In this document: one piece after another, positions 1 to 8,800 of the stretch
Layout: each line of letters opens with the position of its first letter
How positions within the stretch are numbered: position 1 is the first letter of the stretch
Made by a program: the position numbers and the translations under genes
The notes under the pieces: generated by a model
What the model saw: the letters and a program-made list of their open reading frames with translations, nothing else
Database searches by the model: none
Told to the model about the DNA's origin: nothing
Source: Cryobacterium soli
GTDB taxonomy: Bacteria; Actinomycetota; Actinomycetes; Actinomycetales; Microbacteriaceae
Length of the DNA stretch: 64,000 bases
NCBI RefSeq assembly: GCF_003611035.1
Contig: NZ_CP030033.1
Coordinates: 620,001 to 684,000 of the forward strand
Direction of reading: 5' to 3'

Positions 1-429
1 CCCTGCACTGATCAGGGCGAGCCGGGCGCTGAAGGCCAGGTGGTCCACGATCACCTGATCGGGCTGCACCTCGGCCACGATGCGCTGCACTTCGCGGGCC
101 ACGGCCACCGGGTTCCAGAGCAGGTCGCTGCTGCGCGCCTCGGCCTGGAACCGGAGGGTTTCCACCAGGCCCACCCTGGTGGCGTCGAAGAAACCGCGCA
201 GGGCGTCATCCTCGCCGGTGGGCTGGTCTTCGGCACGGATAGTGCCGGGGTTGGACCCCCGACCCAGCTGCAGGTTCACCCGTTCAAAGCCGAAGTCCGC
301 CACGATGCCGGCCGTGGCCGGCCCGCTGGCGACCACAACGCGTTCGCCGTTTGTGCGCCAGGCTGTGCCGAGGGTCGCGAGCGGGAAGAGGTGCGAGGCA
401 TAGTCGGGGCTGATGATCAGGAGGGTCAT
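1..429 (-). CDS. UDP-glycosyltransferase (GT1/MGT-like), N-terminal part only
   Basis: Reading from the ATG at 429 towards position 1 gives 143 codons without a stop; the gene runs off the window. The protein opens with MTLLIISPDYASHLFPLATL, the usual start of GT-B enzymes of the GT1/macrolide-glycosyltransferase type, where a strand is followed by a His-containing acceptor-side loop. A later segment (VQPDQVIVDHLAFSARLAL, about residues 120-140) fits the next Rossmann strand. The start codon overlaps the stop of the upstream glycosyltransferase as ATGA (426-429), so the two are almost certainly co-translated. Acceptor and sugar donor cannot be read from this fragment. Confidence 0.7.
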   Translation of the reverse strand, partial: MTLLIISPDYASHLFPLATLGTAWRTNGERVVVASGPATAGIVADFGFERVNLQLGRGSNPGTIRAEDQPTGEDDALRGFFDATRVGLVETLRFQAEARSSDLLWNPVAVAREVQRIVAEVQPDQVIVDHLAFSARLALISAG

Positions 430-2645
430 GAGGCGCTCAATGCCCAGTCGAGGGCCTGCTGCGCTTCGGCGACCGAATGGTAGACCTCCGCAAGGGTGCC
501 GGCCATGGCCTGGATGGCGAAGGTTCCGGCGACCATGTCGGCGGCGCGCTGGGCGAATTCCTCGCCGAACGGGCCCGCTGCCAGATCGAGTGCCTGGGTG
601 ATGCCGTCGGAGAGCTCGGCGGCGTCGGCGGTGTTCACCAGGATGCCTGTGGTGCCGTCTTCCACGTAGGTGGCCGGTCCGCCCGCATCAGGCGCCACGA
701 CGGTCAGTCCCGTCGCCATCGCCTCGAGCAGGGCTATGCCGAATTCCTCCTTCATACTCGCGCACACGTAGACGCCGTTCGGCGCGGCCAATCCGGGCCT
801 GCCGTACCGGGCGGCGGCCAGCCAGCGGGCCACAGCGTCGTTGGCCCGGTGTCCGGCGAGCAGCAGACCGTGGTCGGCGGCGGCGTCCAGGGGCACCGCG
901 GTACCGATCAGCTCCAGCTGTCCGCGTTCATCGAACGACGGGTTCTCGAGGTCGCCGCCCACGATCAGCAGGTTGCACCGCTCACGCAGGGCCGCGTCGT
1001 CGGCCCAGGCGTGCACGAGAGTGGCCATTCCCTTCACTCGGTGCAGCCGGCCCACGGTGACGGCGAGCGGCAGCTGCCGCCGGTGCTCTGGCAGGGTGGC
1101 CAGTAGCGCGTCGAGGTCGGCGAAGTCGGCCGGGTCGGCCGCGACCGCGGCGGACACCGACCGCTCGATCACGGTCAGGTCGATGCCCTCCGCGACCACG
1201 GAGTGCCGCTCGGGATGCGCGGTGATGTCAATGCCCACGAGTTCGCGCATGTCGCGCTCCAGTTCGGGGCGCGGGAAGAGCACGGTGTGCGCGGCGTCGG
1301 CCGCGATCCGCTGCACCAGCCGGGCCCGGAACCAGAAGTGTTCGACCTCGTCGACGGCGCCGAAGTTGGCGCGGGTGAGCGAGCCCGCGGCATCCATCGC
1401 GTTGATCACGCTGTGCGGGTCCGGGGCGACCGTGAAGACCACCGGGATCTCCAGCTCGCGGGCGACGGAGGAGGCCGCGAGGGTACCCACGTCGGCCATC
1501 CGGAGGTGCAGCACGTCAACGCTGCCGGCGGCGCGCAGAATCCGGCGGATGCCGCGCTGCACGGCCACCCGTCGCGGCCAGGCATCGGCCGAGGAGATGG
1601 GCGCCCCGAGGAAGGGGACGGTCGCGAAGGCGTGCCCGGAGAGCGTCGAGCTCACCTCGGGCAGGCAGGCCAGGGCGTCGGCGGGGCCGCCGCGCGACAG
1701 GGTGAGGACGCGGTCGACGCTGGTGCCGGGCCGGTCGGGGTCGAGCCGTGCCGAGTCGAGCGGGTGAGCATCGAACTGGCCGGCCGGGGAGTAGGCCGCG
1801 CCGCCGCCGGCCACGAGGGCGTCGCCCAGGCGCACCAGCAGGGTGGCGATTCCGCCGTTGTCGCCCGAACCGACCTGGCTGAGTTCACGGTCGATGTCGG
1901 CGTGCAGGAACAGCTGGGCCACGGTCTGCCCGCTGCTCCACGGCGCGCGCGGGTAGGCGGGAACGGTGAGGTCCAGCAAGGCGAGGCGGGCCACGTCGGC
2001 GAGGTCGTCGTCGCCGCGGGCGAGGTCGGTCACCACGGCGACGTTGGCGTCGGTGGCCGGGAAGTCGCCGAGGGCGGCGACGGCCGCGGCCCGGGGGTCG
2101 AGGGCCTCGGCGGGGTCGGCCGCGATACGGCGCAGCATCCGCTGCGGGATGCGGCCGCCGATGAGGCCGATCGTCTCGACGAGACGGGCGCGGGCGGCCG
2201 GCTCGGCCACGCCGAGCATGGCGCCCTCGGCGGCCAGGGCCACGTGCTCGGGCGCGGAGGCCGCCCACTGCTCGAGGGTGCGCTGGGCGATCATGCCGGA
2301 GAAGCCGCCGGCCACCACCATGCGGAACAGCCCCGCGATGGCGTCGAAGCGCGGCAGCCGGGTGCCGAATGCCCAGGCGGCGTGCTCGCGCAGGAACGCC
2401 GAGTCGTGCTCGAGCAGCGAGACGAGCACATCGTCGGCGGACTCGTCGAACACCTGGGCCAGGGCATGCACGGCCGCGATGGCGGTGAGCTGGTCGGCCG
2501 GGTCGAGGGCGGCCTGGGCGAGCAGCCGCACGGCACGGTTACCGCCGTCGCGGGACGCGGCGATGGTGAGGTCGTCTGCAGAGCGGATACCGGCCAGGAT
2601 GCTGCCTGCCTGTCGTATCGAATCCAGCGTCGTGTGAGTTCCCAC
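426..2645 (-). CDS. HEAT-repeat/GT4 glycosyltransferase fusion
   Basis: 739 residues. Residues about 1-230 are Ala/Leu-rich paired helices resembling HEAT/armadillo repeats (for example 83-97 and 186-194). From about 240 a GT-B enzyme begins: a donor-side GDNGGIATLLVRLGDAL at 261-277, then a C-terminal GT4 (Glycos_transf_1) domain with VGRLHRVKG at 531-539 and the EX7E signature KEEFGIALLEAMATG at 632-646 (E633, E641). The family transfers a sugar from an activated nucleotide donor; donor and acceptor are unknown here. No signal peptide or membrane segment is seen, so it is probably cytosolic. The fusion of a helical repeat scaffold to GT4 is unusual and could bind an acceptor or partner. It is coupled to the GT1-like gene downstream by an ATGA overlap. 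Confidence 0.8.
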   Translation of the reverse strand: MGTHTTLDSIRQAGSILAGIRSADDLTIAASRDGGNRAVRLLAQAALDPADQLTAIAAVHALAQVFDESADDVLVSLLEHDSAFLREHAAWAFGTRLPRFDAIAGLFRMVVAGGFSGMIAQRTLEQWAASAPEHVALAAEGAMLGVAEPAARARLVETIGLIGGRIPQRMLRRIAADPAEALDPRAAAVAALGDFPATDANVAVVTDLARGDDDLADVARLALLDLTVPAYPRAPWSSGQTVAQLFLHADIDRELSQVGSGDNGGIATLLVRLGDALVAGGGAAYSPAGQFDAHPLDSARLDPDRPGTSVDRVLTLSRGGPADALACLPEVSSTLSGHAFATVPFLGAPISSADAWPRRVAVQRGIRRILRAAGSVDVLHLRMADVGTLAASSVARELEIPVVFTVAPDPHSVINAMDAAGSLTRANFGAVDEVEHFWFRARLVQRIAADAAHTVLFPRPELERDMRELVGIDITAHPERHSVVAEGIDLTVIERSVSAAVAADPADFADLDALLATLPEHRRQLPLAVTVGRLHRVKGMATLVHAWADDAALRERCNLLIVGGDLENPSFDERGQLELIGTAVPLDAAADHGLLLAGHRANDAVARWLAAARYGRPGLAAPNGVYVCASMKEEFGIALLEAMATGLTVVAPDAGGPATYVEDGTTGILVNTADAAELSDGITQALDLAAGPFGEEFAQRAADMVAGTFAIQAMAGTLAEVYHSVAEAQQALDWALSAS

Positions 2646-2974
2646 GGTGTCTCCCTCTCGGCGGCGGTCCGCCCATCATGGGGCGCAGCAGAGCCCGCGC
2701 CGGTTGTGAGGCACCGGGGTGGCAACATTGCCCTCCGTGGTGACCCGTCGTTTCTCACATCATCGATCATGTCGATCGAGTGATACGTCTTGTGTTCGGA
2801 GCCGTCCCGACAAGAGTCTGCCCCGGAGCGATATTCTGCCACGTTGCCCGGGTCTGCGAGCGGTCGTTTCCATTTGATCAGGGCATTGGCAGGTTGCTCG
2901 CTCGGGACGGGGAATGCAGCCGGGGAATGCGGCCGGTAGGACGGCCGGCACACGGCCGCCAGCTCAGCCGGGAA
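2646..2974. other. intergenic stretch without a convincing gene
   Basis: 329 bases between two minus-strand genes. Reading frames here are only extensions or shadows of the neighbours and lack a ribosome site. It should hold the promoter of the HEAT-glycosyltransferase gene and the 3' end of the SDR transcript; I could not pick out a convincing -10/-35 pair or a terminator. Confidence 0.5.
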
Positions 2975-3865
2975 TCAGAAGACGATCCCGGCCGACGCCG
3001 TCAGGCCGCCGTCCACCGCGAGGGTCGTTCCCGTCACGTACGACGCCGCCGGCGAGAGCAGGAAGGCGATGACCGACGCGACCTCGCGGGCATCCGCGAG
3101 CCGGCAGAGCGGGATACGCCGCGAAAAATCCCGGCCGAAGATCTGGTCGGACAGGTTCTCGTCGCCGAGGTCCGCCCGCACCAGGCCAGAGGCCACATTG
3201 TTGATCCGGATGTCGCGGGCGGCATAGGTCAACGCCGACGACCGCACGAGGTCGATCATCGCGATTTTCGAAGCGTGATAGGCCCAGTTTCCCGGATCCG
3301 CGAGCAACCCGGCCACGGAGGCCGTCGCGACGATGCTGCGGTGTCCGTCGAGCGAGAACCCCTCGACGGCCGCCTGGATGCCCAGGGCGATGCTGTTGAG
3401 GTTGCGGGCCAGCAGATGCTCACCCTCGGCGATGGAACCGGGCATCTGCAGCGTGCGGGAGCTTCCGATGTCGGCCAGAAGCACGGCTGCATCGAGCCGA
3501 CCGAAGGTCTCGATGGTGTGGGACACGGCGAGGCGAGCGTCGCGCTCGGTACCCATGTCTCCCACCGACACGACGTGCCGATCGCCCAGGAGCGCAGTCT
3601 CCTTGGTATCGACTCCGGCCACGGCGTAGCCGTTCTCCAGCAGCCGGGCGACCACGGCGCGACCGATGATCGAGCCGGCTCCGGTGACGAGGGCCACCGG
3701 AGCCGGGGGCGTGGATTCCTCGTCAGTCGCGCTGACCGTACCCGGTGACGTGACGCGTGCGGCCTGGGCGACCGGTCCGGCCGAGGTCGCAGTCTGTGTC
3801 TCTGTCGGGGACTCCGCCTGGGTCTGGATCTGGGCCTGGGCCTGGGCCTCGCTGTCGATTGTCAT
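2975..3865 (-). CDS. short-chain dehydrogenase/reductase with Gln/Thr-rich N-terminal extension
   Basis: 296 residues. A Rossmann SDR domain begins at about 56. Ser183, Tyr196 and Lys200 (AYHASK) form the usual catalytic set, with Asn155 in helix 4, and VTGTTLAVDGG at 277-287 is typical of classical SDRs. Two signatures are off: the cofactor loop reads TGAGSIIG (61-68), with Ile in place of the second glycine of TGxxxGxG, and the NNAG position reads LADIG. Residues 5-50 are low complexity (Gln, Ala, Thr, Pro), encoded by a six-base repeat around 3820-3855. The start is supported by AGAAGG a few bases upstream, so the odd N-terminus is probably real. Substrate unknown. Confidence 0.8.
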   Translation of the reverse strand: MTIDSEAQAQAQIQTQAESPTETQTATSAGPVAQAARVTSPGTVSATDEESTPPAPVALVTGAGSIIGRAVVARLLENGYAVAGVDTKETALLGDRHVVSVGDMGTERDARLAVSHTIETFGRLDAAVLLADIGSSRTLQMPGSIAEGEHLLARNLNSIALGIQAAVEGFSLDGHRSIVATASVAGLLADPGNWAYHASKIAMIDLVRSSALTYAARDIRINNVASGLVRADLGDENLSDQIFGRDFSRRIPLCRLADAREVASVIAFLLSPAASYVTGTTLAVDGGLTASAGIVF

Positions 3866-4023
3866 GTGTACCTTCTAACGGGGCTGCTTGCTACTCAGCG
3901 CACCCCACAGAAAATGCTACGCCGCACCGGCTGGGAGTGGGGTCCGTTGACGCAGATAGTGAGCGGCTCTGGCACAACGGTTCTGTCGCGGAAACTCGAC
4001 GTGCGAGGTTCGGCCCCGCCGGG

Positions 4024-5400
4024 TCAGTGAGTGAAGCCGGGCTGGTGTTCCTCAACGGGCATCGGCCCGTCCAGCCGGTCGAGGTACGCGGTCTCTTCGC
4101 TGATCGCAGTCAGCAGCCGCGACGCGAGGTCGAGGCTCAACCCGTTCCGCACCACGATGCGCTGCACGATGCGGTCCGAGAGGTCGTCGGGCATCGGGTA
4201 CGCGGGCACCAGCCAGCCGCGCGCGCGCAACCGGTCGGACAGATGGAAGAGGTTCCACTTGTCGGTGTGTCCCTCGGCCAACCGCCACGCGAACACCGGG
4301 ATGTCGGAACCATCGCTCACCAGGGTGAACGCACCGTGCTCCGCGATGCCCTTGGCGAGGTACATCGCCACGTCCTGGGAGGCCTGTTGCACCAGCCGGT
4401 AGCCCTCGAAGCCGAGTCGCAGGAACAGGTAGTACTGCAGCAGCACCTGGGCCCCGGGCCGCGAGAAGTTGAGCGCGAGGGTCGGCATGTCGCCGCCCAG
4501 GTAGCTCACCCGGAAGATCAGGTCCTCCGGCAGCAGGTCCGGGCTGCGCCAGACCACCCAGCCCAAACCCGGGTAGACCAGGCCGTATTTGTGCGCCGAG
4601 GTGCTGATCGAGTGCACCCGCTCCAACCGGAAGTCCCACACCAGGTCCGGCTGCAGGAACGGGGCGATCATGCCGCCGGATGCCGCATCCACGTGGATGG
4701 GCACGTCCAGTCCAGTGCGCGCCTGGATCTCGTCGAGGGCCGCGGCGATCTCCTGTACCGGCTCGTAGATGCCCGTGTAAGTCACCCCCATGATCGCGAC
4801 GACCCCGATGGTGTTCTCGTCGACGTAGTCGGCCAGGTCGTGGCCGTCCAGGCACGGATGCGCGTCCGTCACCGGTACCAGGCGCATCTCGACGTCCCAG
4901 TAGTTGCAGAACTTCTCCCAGCAGACCTGCACGGCACTGCTCATCACCAGGTTGGGTTTCTCCGTGGAGAGCCCGGCGGCGCGGCGGGCCTGCTGCCAGC
5001 GCCGTTTGAAAGCCAGCCCGCCAAGCATGCAGGCCTCGGACGACCCGATCGTGGAGGTACCGATGGTGGTGCGCGGTTCGGGCGCGTGCCAGAGGTCGGC
5101 GATGATGTGCCAGCAGTAGTCCTCGATGGCCGCCGTCTGCGGGTACTCGTCCTTGTCGATCATGTTCTTGTCGAAGGACTCGCTGTATAGCCGTCTGGCC
5201 TGGTCGTCCATCCAGGTGCTCACGAAGGTGGCCAGGTTGAGTCTCGAGATGCCGTCGAGTTTGATCTCGTCGTGGATGATCTGGAAGGCCGTGTCCGGCC
5301 CCATCATGGTGTCGCCGAGCGTGTACCGCGGGGCGAGAGTGGCCTCCCCCGGCCGGGCGAACAGTGGGTTGACCTCGAGGAACTCCGGATTCGTCGACAT
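4024..5400 (-). CDS. gadB: glutamate decarboxylase
   Basis: 458 residues, close to E. coli GadA/GadB (466). It is a PLP-dependent group II decarboxylase that converts glutamate to GABA, consuming a proton. Visible signatures are TSTIGSSEACMLGGL (115-129), HVDAASGG (236-243) with the PLP-binding Asp, and the Schiff-base lysine K271 in SISTSAHKYG. The protein ends in Thr-His, similar to the C-terminal His tail that closes the active site in E. coli GadB. No Glu/GABA antiporter or gadW/X-type regulator lies nearby, so a link to acid resistance is inference from the family. It diverges from the SOS cassette starting at 5534. Confidence 0.93.
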   Translation of the reverse strand: MSTNPEFLEVNPLFARPGEATLAPRYTLGDTMMGPDTAFQIIHDEIKLDGISRLNLATFVSTWMDDQARRLYSESFDKNMIDKDEYPQTAAIEDYCWHIIADLWHAPEPRTTIGTSTIGSSEACMLGGLAFKRRWQQARRAAGLSTEKPNLVMSSAVQVCWEKFCNYWDVEMRLVPVTDAHPCLDGHDLADYVDENTIGVVAIMGVTYTGIYEPVQEIAAALDEIQARTGLDVPIHVDAASGGMIAPFLQPDLVWDFRLERVHSISTSAHKYGLVYPGLGWVVWRSPDLLPEDLIFRVSYLGGDMPTLALNFSRPGAQVLLQYYLFLRLGFEGYRLVQQASQDVAMYLAKGIAEHGAFTLVSDGSDIPVFAWRLAEGHTDKWNLFHLSDRLRARGWLVPAYPMPDDLSDRIVQRIVVRNGLSLDLASRLLTAISEETAYLDRLDGPMPVEEHQPGFTH

Positions 5401-5533
5401 GCAAGCCAGAGTGCCCCCACCCCGCCGCCCGGTCTACCCCGAACCGTCAACTTCACCGGACCGGCCTGCACGATCCGGCTGGGCCGGCCAGGCCCGCTGG
5501 CGTGTGTCGGAGGAGTGACGTACACTCCGATTG

Positions 5534-5549
5534 TCGAACATTTGTTCGA
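5534..5549 (+). promoter_or_regulatory. LexA (SOS) box, perfect palindrome
   Basis: TCGAACATTTGTTCGA is a perfect inverted repeat with a four-base spacer and matches the actinobacterial/Bacillus-type SOS box TCGAAC-N4-GTTCGA. It ends 23 bases before the ATG of the DUF6504-like gene that precedes dnaE2, so LexA bound here would block that operon until DNA damage. Confidence 0.93.
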
Positions 5550-5572
5550 GATTCCAGTTTCGAAAGGCTGCC

Positions 5573-5845
5573 ATGCCCCAGATCATCGACACCGCGGTGC
5601 AGGTTGAACTCTCCGCAGACGGCGACCCCCTGGCCTTCGTCTGGGACCGGTTCGAACACACCATCATCGGCCAGCCGCAGGCGGTCTTCACCCGCACTCG
5701 CTGGTGGGAGGACGCGGGCACCCCCACCCGGATCGACACCGAACTCTGGCGGGTGGATGCCGCGCGCGGCGGCGAGGAGCAGCACCGCTACGATCTGCGC
5801 CACGACGCCGACGGCACCTGGGTGCTCTCGCTCGACTGGGGGTGA
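5573..5845 (+). CDS. DUF6504-like SOS-associated small protein
   Basis: 90 residues from the ATG at 5573, preceded by GAAAGG; an upstream ATG at 5531 would run through the LexA box and is unlikely. The layout DGDPLAFVWDR, a WW pair near the middle (TRWWED), ELWRVDA and a C-terminal DLRHDADGTWVLSLDW resembles the small DUF6504 proteins that sit between imuB and dnaE2 in many actinobacteria. Their biochemical role is unknown to me. The stop is 7 bases from the dnaE2 start, so the two form one SOS operon. A more divergent relative lies at 34973-35254, also behind a LexA-type box. Confidence 0.75.
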   Translation: MPQIIDTAVQVELSADGDPLAFVWDRFEHTIIGQPQAVFTRTRWWEDAGTPTRIDTELWRVDAARGGEEQHRYDLRHDADGTWVLSLDWG

Positions 5846-5852
5846 GGCTCCG

Positions 5853-8800
5853 ATGAGTTTCCCGCACCTGCACGTGGCCAGCGCGTACTCCACCCACTAC
5901 GGGGTGACCCTGCCAGAGGCCCTCGCCGGCCAGGCCGCCGCGGACGGCGCGACCTTCCTCGCCGTCACCGACCGTGACGGCCTCTACGGAGCGGTGAAGC
6001 ATGTGCGCGCCTGCGTCGCAGCGGGCATCAGCCCGGGCCTCGGCGCCGAGCTCGCGGTGCACCACGACGACGACCTCGGTTCGCTCGGCCGGGTCGTGGT
6101 GCTCGCGCACGGCGGCACCGGGCGCGGCTACGCCGCCCTGTGCCGCGCGGTGTCCAGCGCCCACGAGACCTCGGCGCTGCTGGCGGGCCGGCCGCCGAGC
6201 ATCTCCCGGCGCCGGCTCGCCGAGCTGGCCGGTTTGAACTCGCTGACGGTGCTGCTCGGCCCGCTGTCGGACGTGGGCCTCGCGGTGGAGCGCCGCGACA
6301 CCCCGCAAGCCAGGGCCGGCCTGGCCGACTGGGTGCGCGAGATGCCGCCGGGGTCGCTGGTCCTCGAGGTGGTCTGCCACCTCGCCGAGCCGGGCACCCC
6401 CGGCAGCGTCGCACCCGCCACCCGCATGCTCGCCCTGGCGGAGTACGCCCAGTTGCCCGCGGTGCTGAGCAACGCCGTGCGCTACGGCACGCCCGACGAG
6501 GCGGTCACCGCCGACCTCGCCGACGCCGCCCGGCACCTCACGCCGCTGGCCCAGCTCGGCGGATCGCTGGGCACCGAGCTGCAGGTGAACGGGCAGGCCT
6601 GGCTCAAACCTGCCGCGGCCATGCGGCAGGTGGCCCGGATGGTGGTCGACGCCGGCCAGCACAGCGACGGGGCCCTGGCCCGGCTGTTGCGGGACACCCA
6701 CGACCTGGCCGAGCGCTGCGTGCTCGACCCGGTCGCCGACATCGGCCTCGGCCGCCCCCGGATGCCCGAGGCGAGCGTCATTGGCATCACCGGCGACCCG
6801 CTCACCGAACTCTGGTCGCGCGCCCGCAGCGGCATCGACGAACGGTACGCCGATGCGGGCCGTCCGGCCCTCGGCGCCGCCCACCACAGGCTGGCCCACG
6901 AGATGGCCACCGTCGAGAGCCTCGGCTTCGCCAGCTACTTCCTCACCGTGGCCAAGGTGGCCGACATCGTCCGCGGAATGGGAATCCGCATCCAGGCCCG
7001 CGGTTCCGGGGTGGGCTCGGTGCTCAACTACGCCCTGCACACGTCCTCGGTCGAGCCCATCGGCAACGGCCTGCTCTGGGAGCGCTTCCTCTCCCCCGAA
7101 CGCCAGACCCTGCCCGATATCGACCTCGATGTGGAATCGTCCCGGCGGCACGACATCTACCGCACCATCTTCCAGACCTTCGGCGGCTCCCGGGTGTCGC
7201 TCATGTCGATGACCAATGCCTACCGGGGCCGCGGGGCCGTGCGCGACGCCGGGCTGGCGCTCGGTATGCCCGACACCCAGGTCGCCACGATCGCCAAGCA
7301 GATGTGGCGCTTCAACGCCCGGGACTTCCGCGCGGCGCTGGCCGAGAAACCCGAACTCGAGGAGCTCGCCGCCGAGGTGCGCGAGTCGGCCCAGCTTGAC
7401 CTCCTCGTCGACCTCACCGCCCGGCTCGACCGGCTGCCGCGGCACATCTCGGTGCATCCATGCGGGGTGATCCTCTCCGACGCCTCCCTGCTCGACCGCA
7501 CCCCGGTGCAGGCGTCGGGCATGGGACTGCCGATGTCGCAGTTCGACAAGCACGACATGGACCCGATGGGCCTGATCAAGCTCGACATCCTCGGGGTGCG
7601 CATGCAATCGGCGATGGCGCACGCCGTCGAGGAGCACCACCGCCTCACCGGCGAGCACATCGACCTCGACCGCGTGCCGCTGGACGACCCGGCCACCTTC
7701 GAACTCATCCGCTCCACGCGCACGCTGGGCATCTTCCAGATCGAGTCGCCCGGCCAGATGGAGCTGGTGGGGAAGCTGCAACCCGAGGAGTTCAACGACC
7801 TCACCGTCGAGATCTCCCTGTTCCGGCCCGGCCCGATGAAGAACAACATGCCGCTGAAATACCTGCAGGCCCGGCACGGCGAGGTTGCCCCCGACTACAT
7901 CCATCCCCGCTTCGAAGCCATTCTGCGGGAGACCAAGGGCGTCGTCATCTTCCACGAACAGGTGATGCGCCTCTTCCACGAACTCACCGACTGCGGCCTC
8001 GGTCACGCCGACGTGCTGCGCCGGCATCTCGGCCGGCCCGAACAGTTGCCCGTCATCGAGGCCTATGTGCGCGAACGTGCCCTCGCGCGCGGATTCGACG
8101 CCTTGACCATCGACCGGGTCTGGACCGTTCTGGCGGGCTTCGGCAGCTTCGGCTTCGCCAAGGCCCACGGGGCCGCGTTCGCACTGCCCACCTATCAGTC
8201 GGCCTGGTTGAAGACCCACCATCCGGCCGCCTTCCTCGCCGGCCTGCTCACCCACGATCCCGGGATGTGGCCCAAAGACCTGCTTGTGGCCGAGGCCCGG
8301 GTGCTCGGCGTGCCGGTGCTCGGCCTCGACGTGCAGCGCAGCGCCCTGGACTACCGTGTGGAATCCGTCGGCTCGGCTCAGGGAATCCGGATGCCGCTGC
8401 CCGAGCTGAGCGGTTCAAGCGAGGCCGAGCGCGCCCGCATCGTGCGGCATCAGCCCTTCACCTCGCTGCAGGACTTCCGCGACCGGGTGCGCCCGCGCCG
8501 GCGCACGTTTGAGGCCCTGGCCCGCATCGGCGCGCTCGACAGCTTCATCGACCACGACCGTGCCCGACGGCACGAACTACTCGCGCACATCCAGTCGCTG
8601 CGGGGAACGGCCATCACGATCGCCGACGACCAGCTCGCCTTCGAGGTGCCGCTGCCCGTTCTCGACTACGAGGGCGCGCGGTTCGACGCTGTCACGTCCC
8701 TGCAATTGCGCGGACGCACCCAGAGCGACCTCGAACTGCTCGACACCGGGCTCGCCGTGGCCGACCACCGGATGCGCAAGTTCTACCCCTTGTTCGCCGA

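Noticed and set aside
5688..8255. Minus-strand frame of 855 codons inside dnaE2
   Set aside because: Shadow of dnaE2 with Gly/Arg/His-rich content and no recognisable domain.
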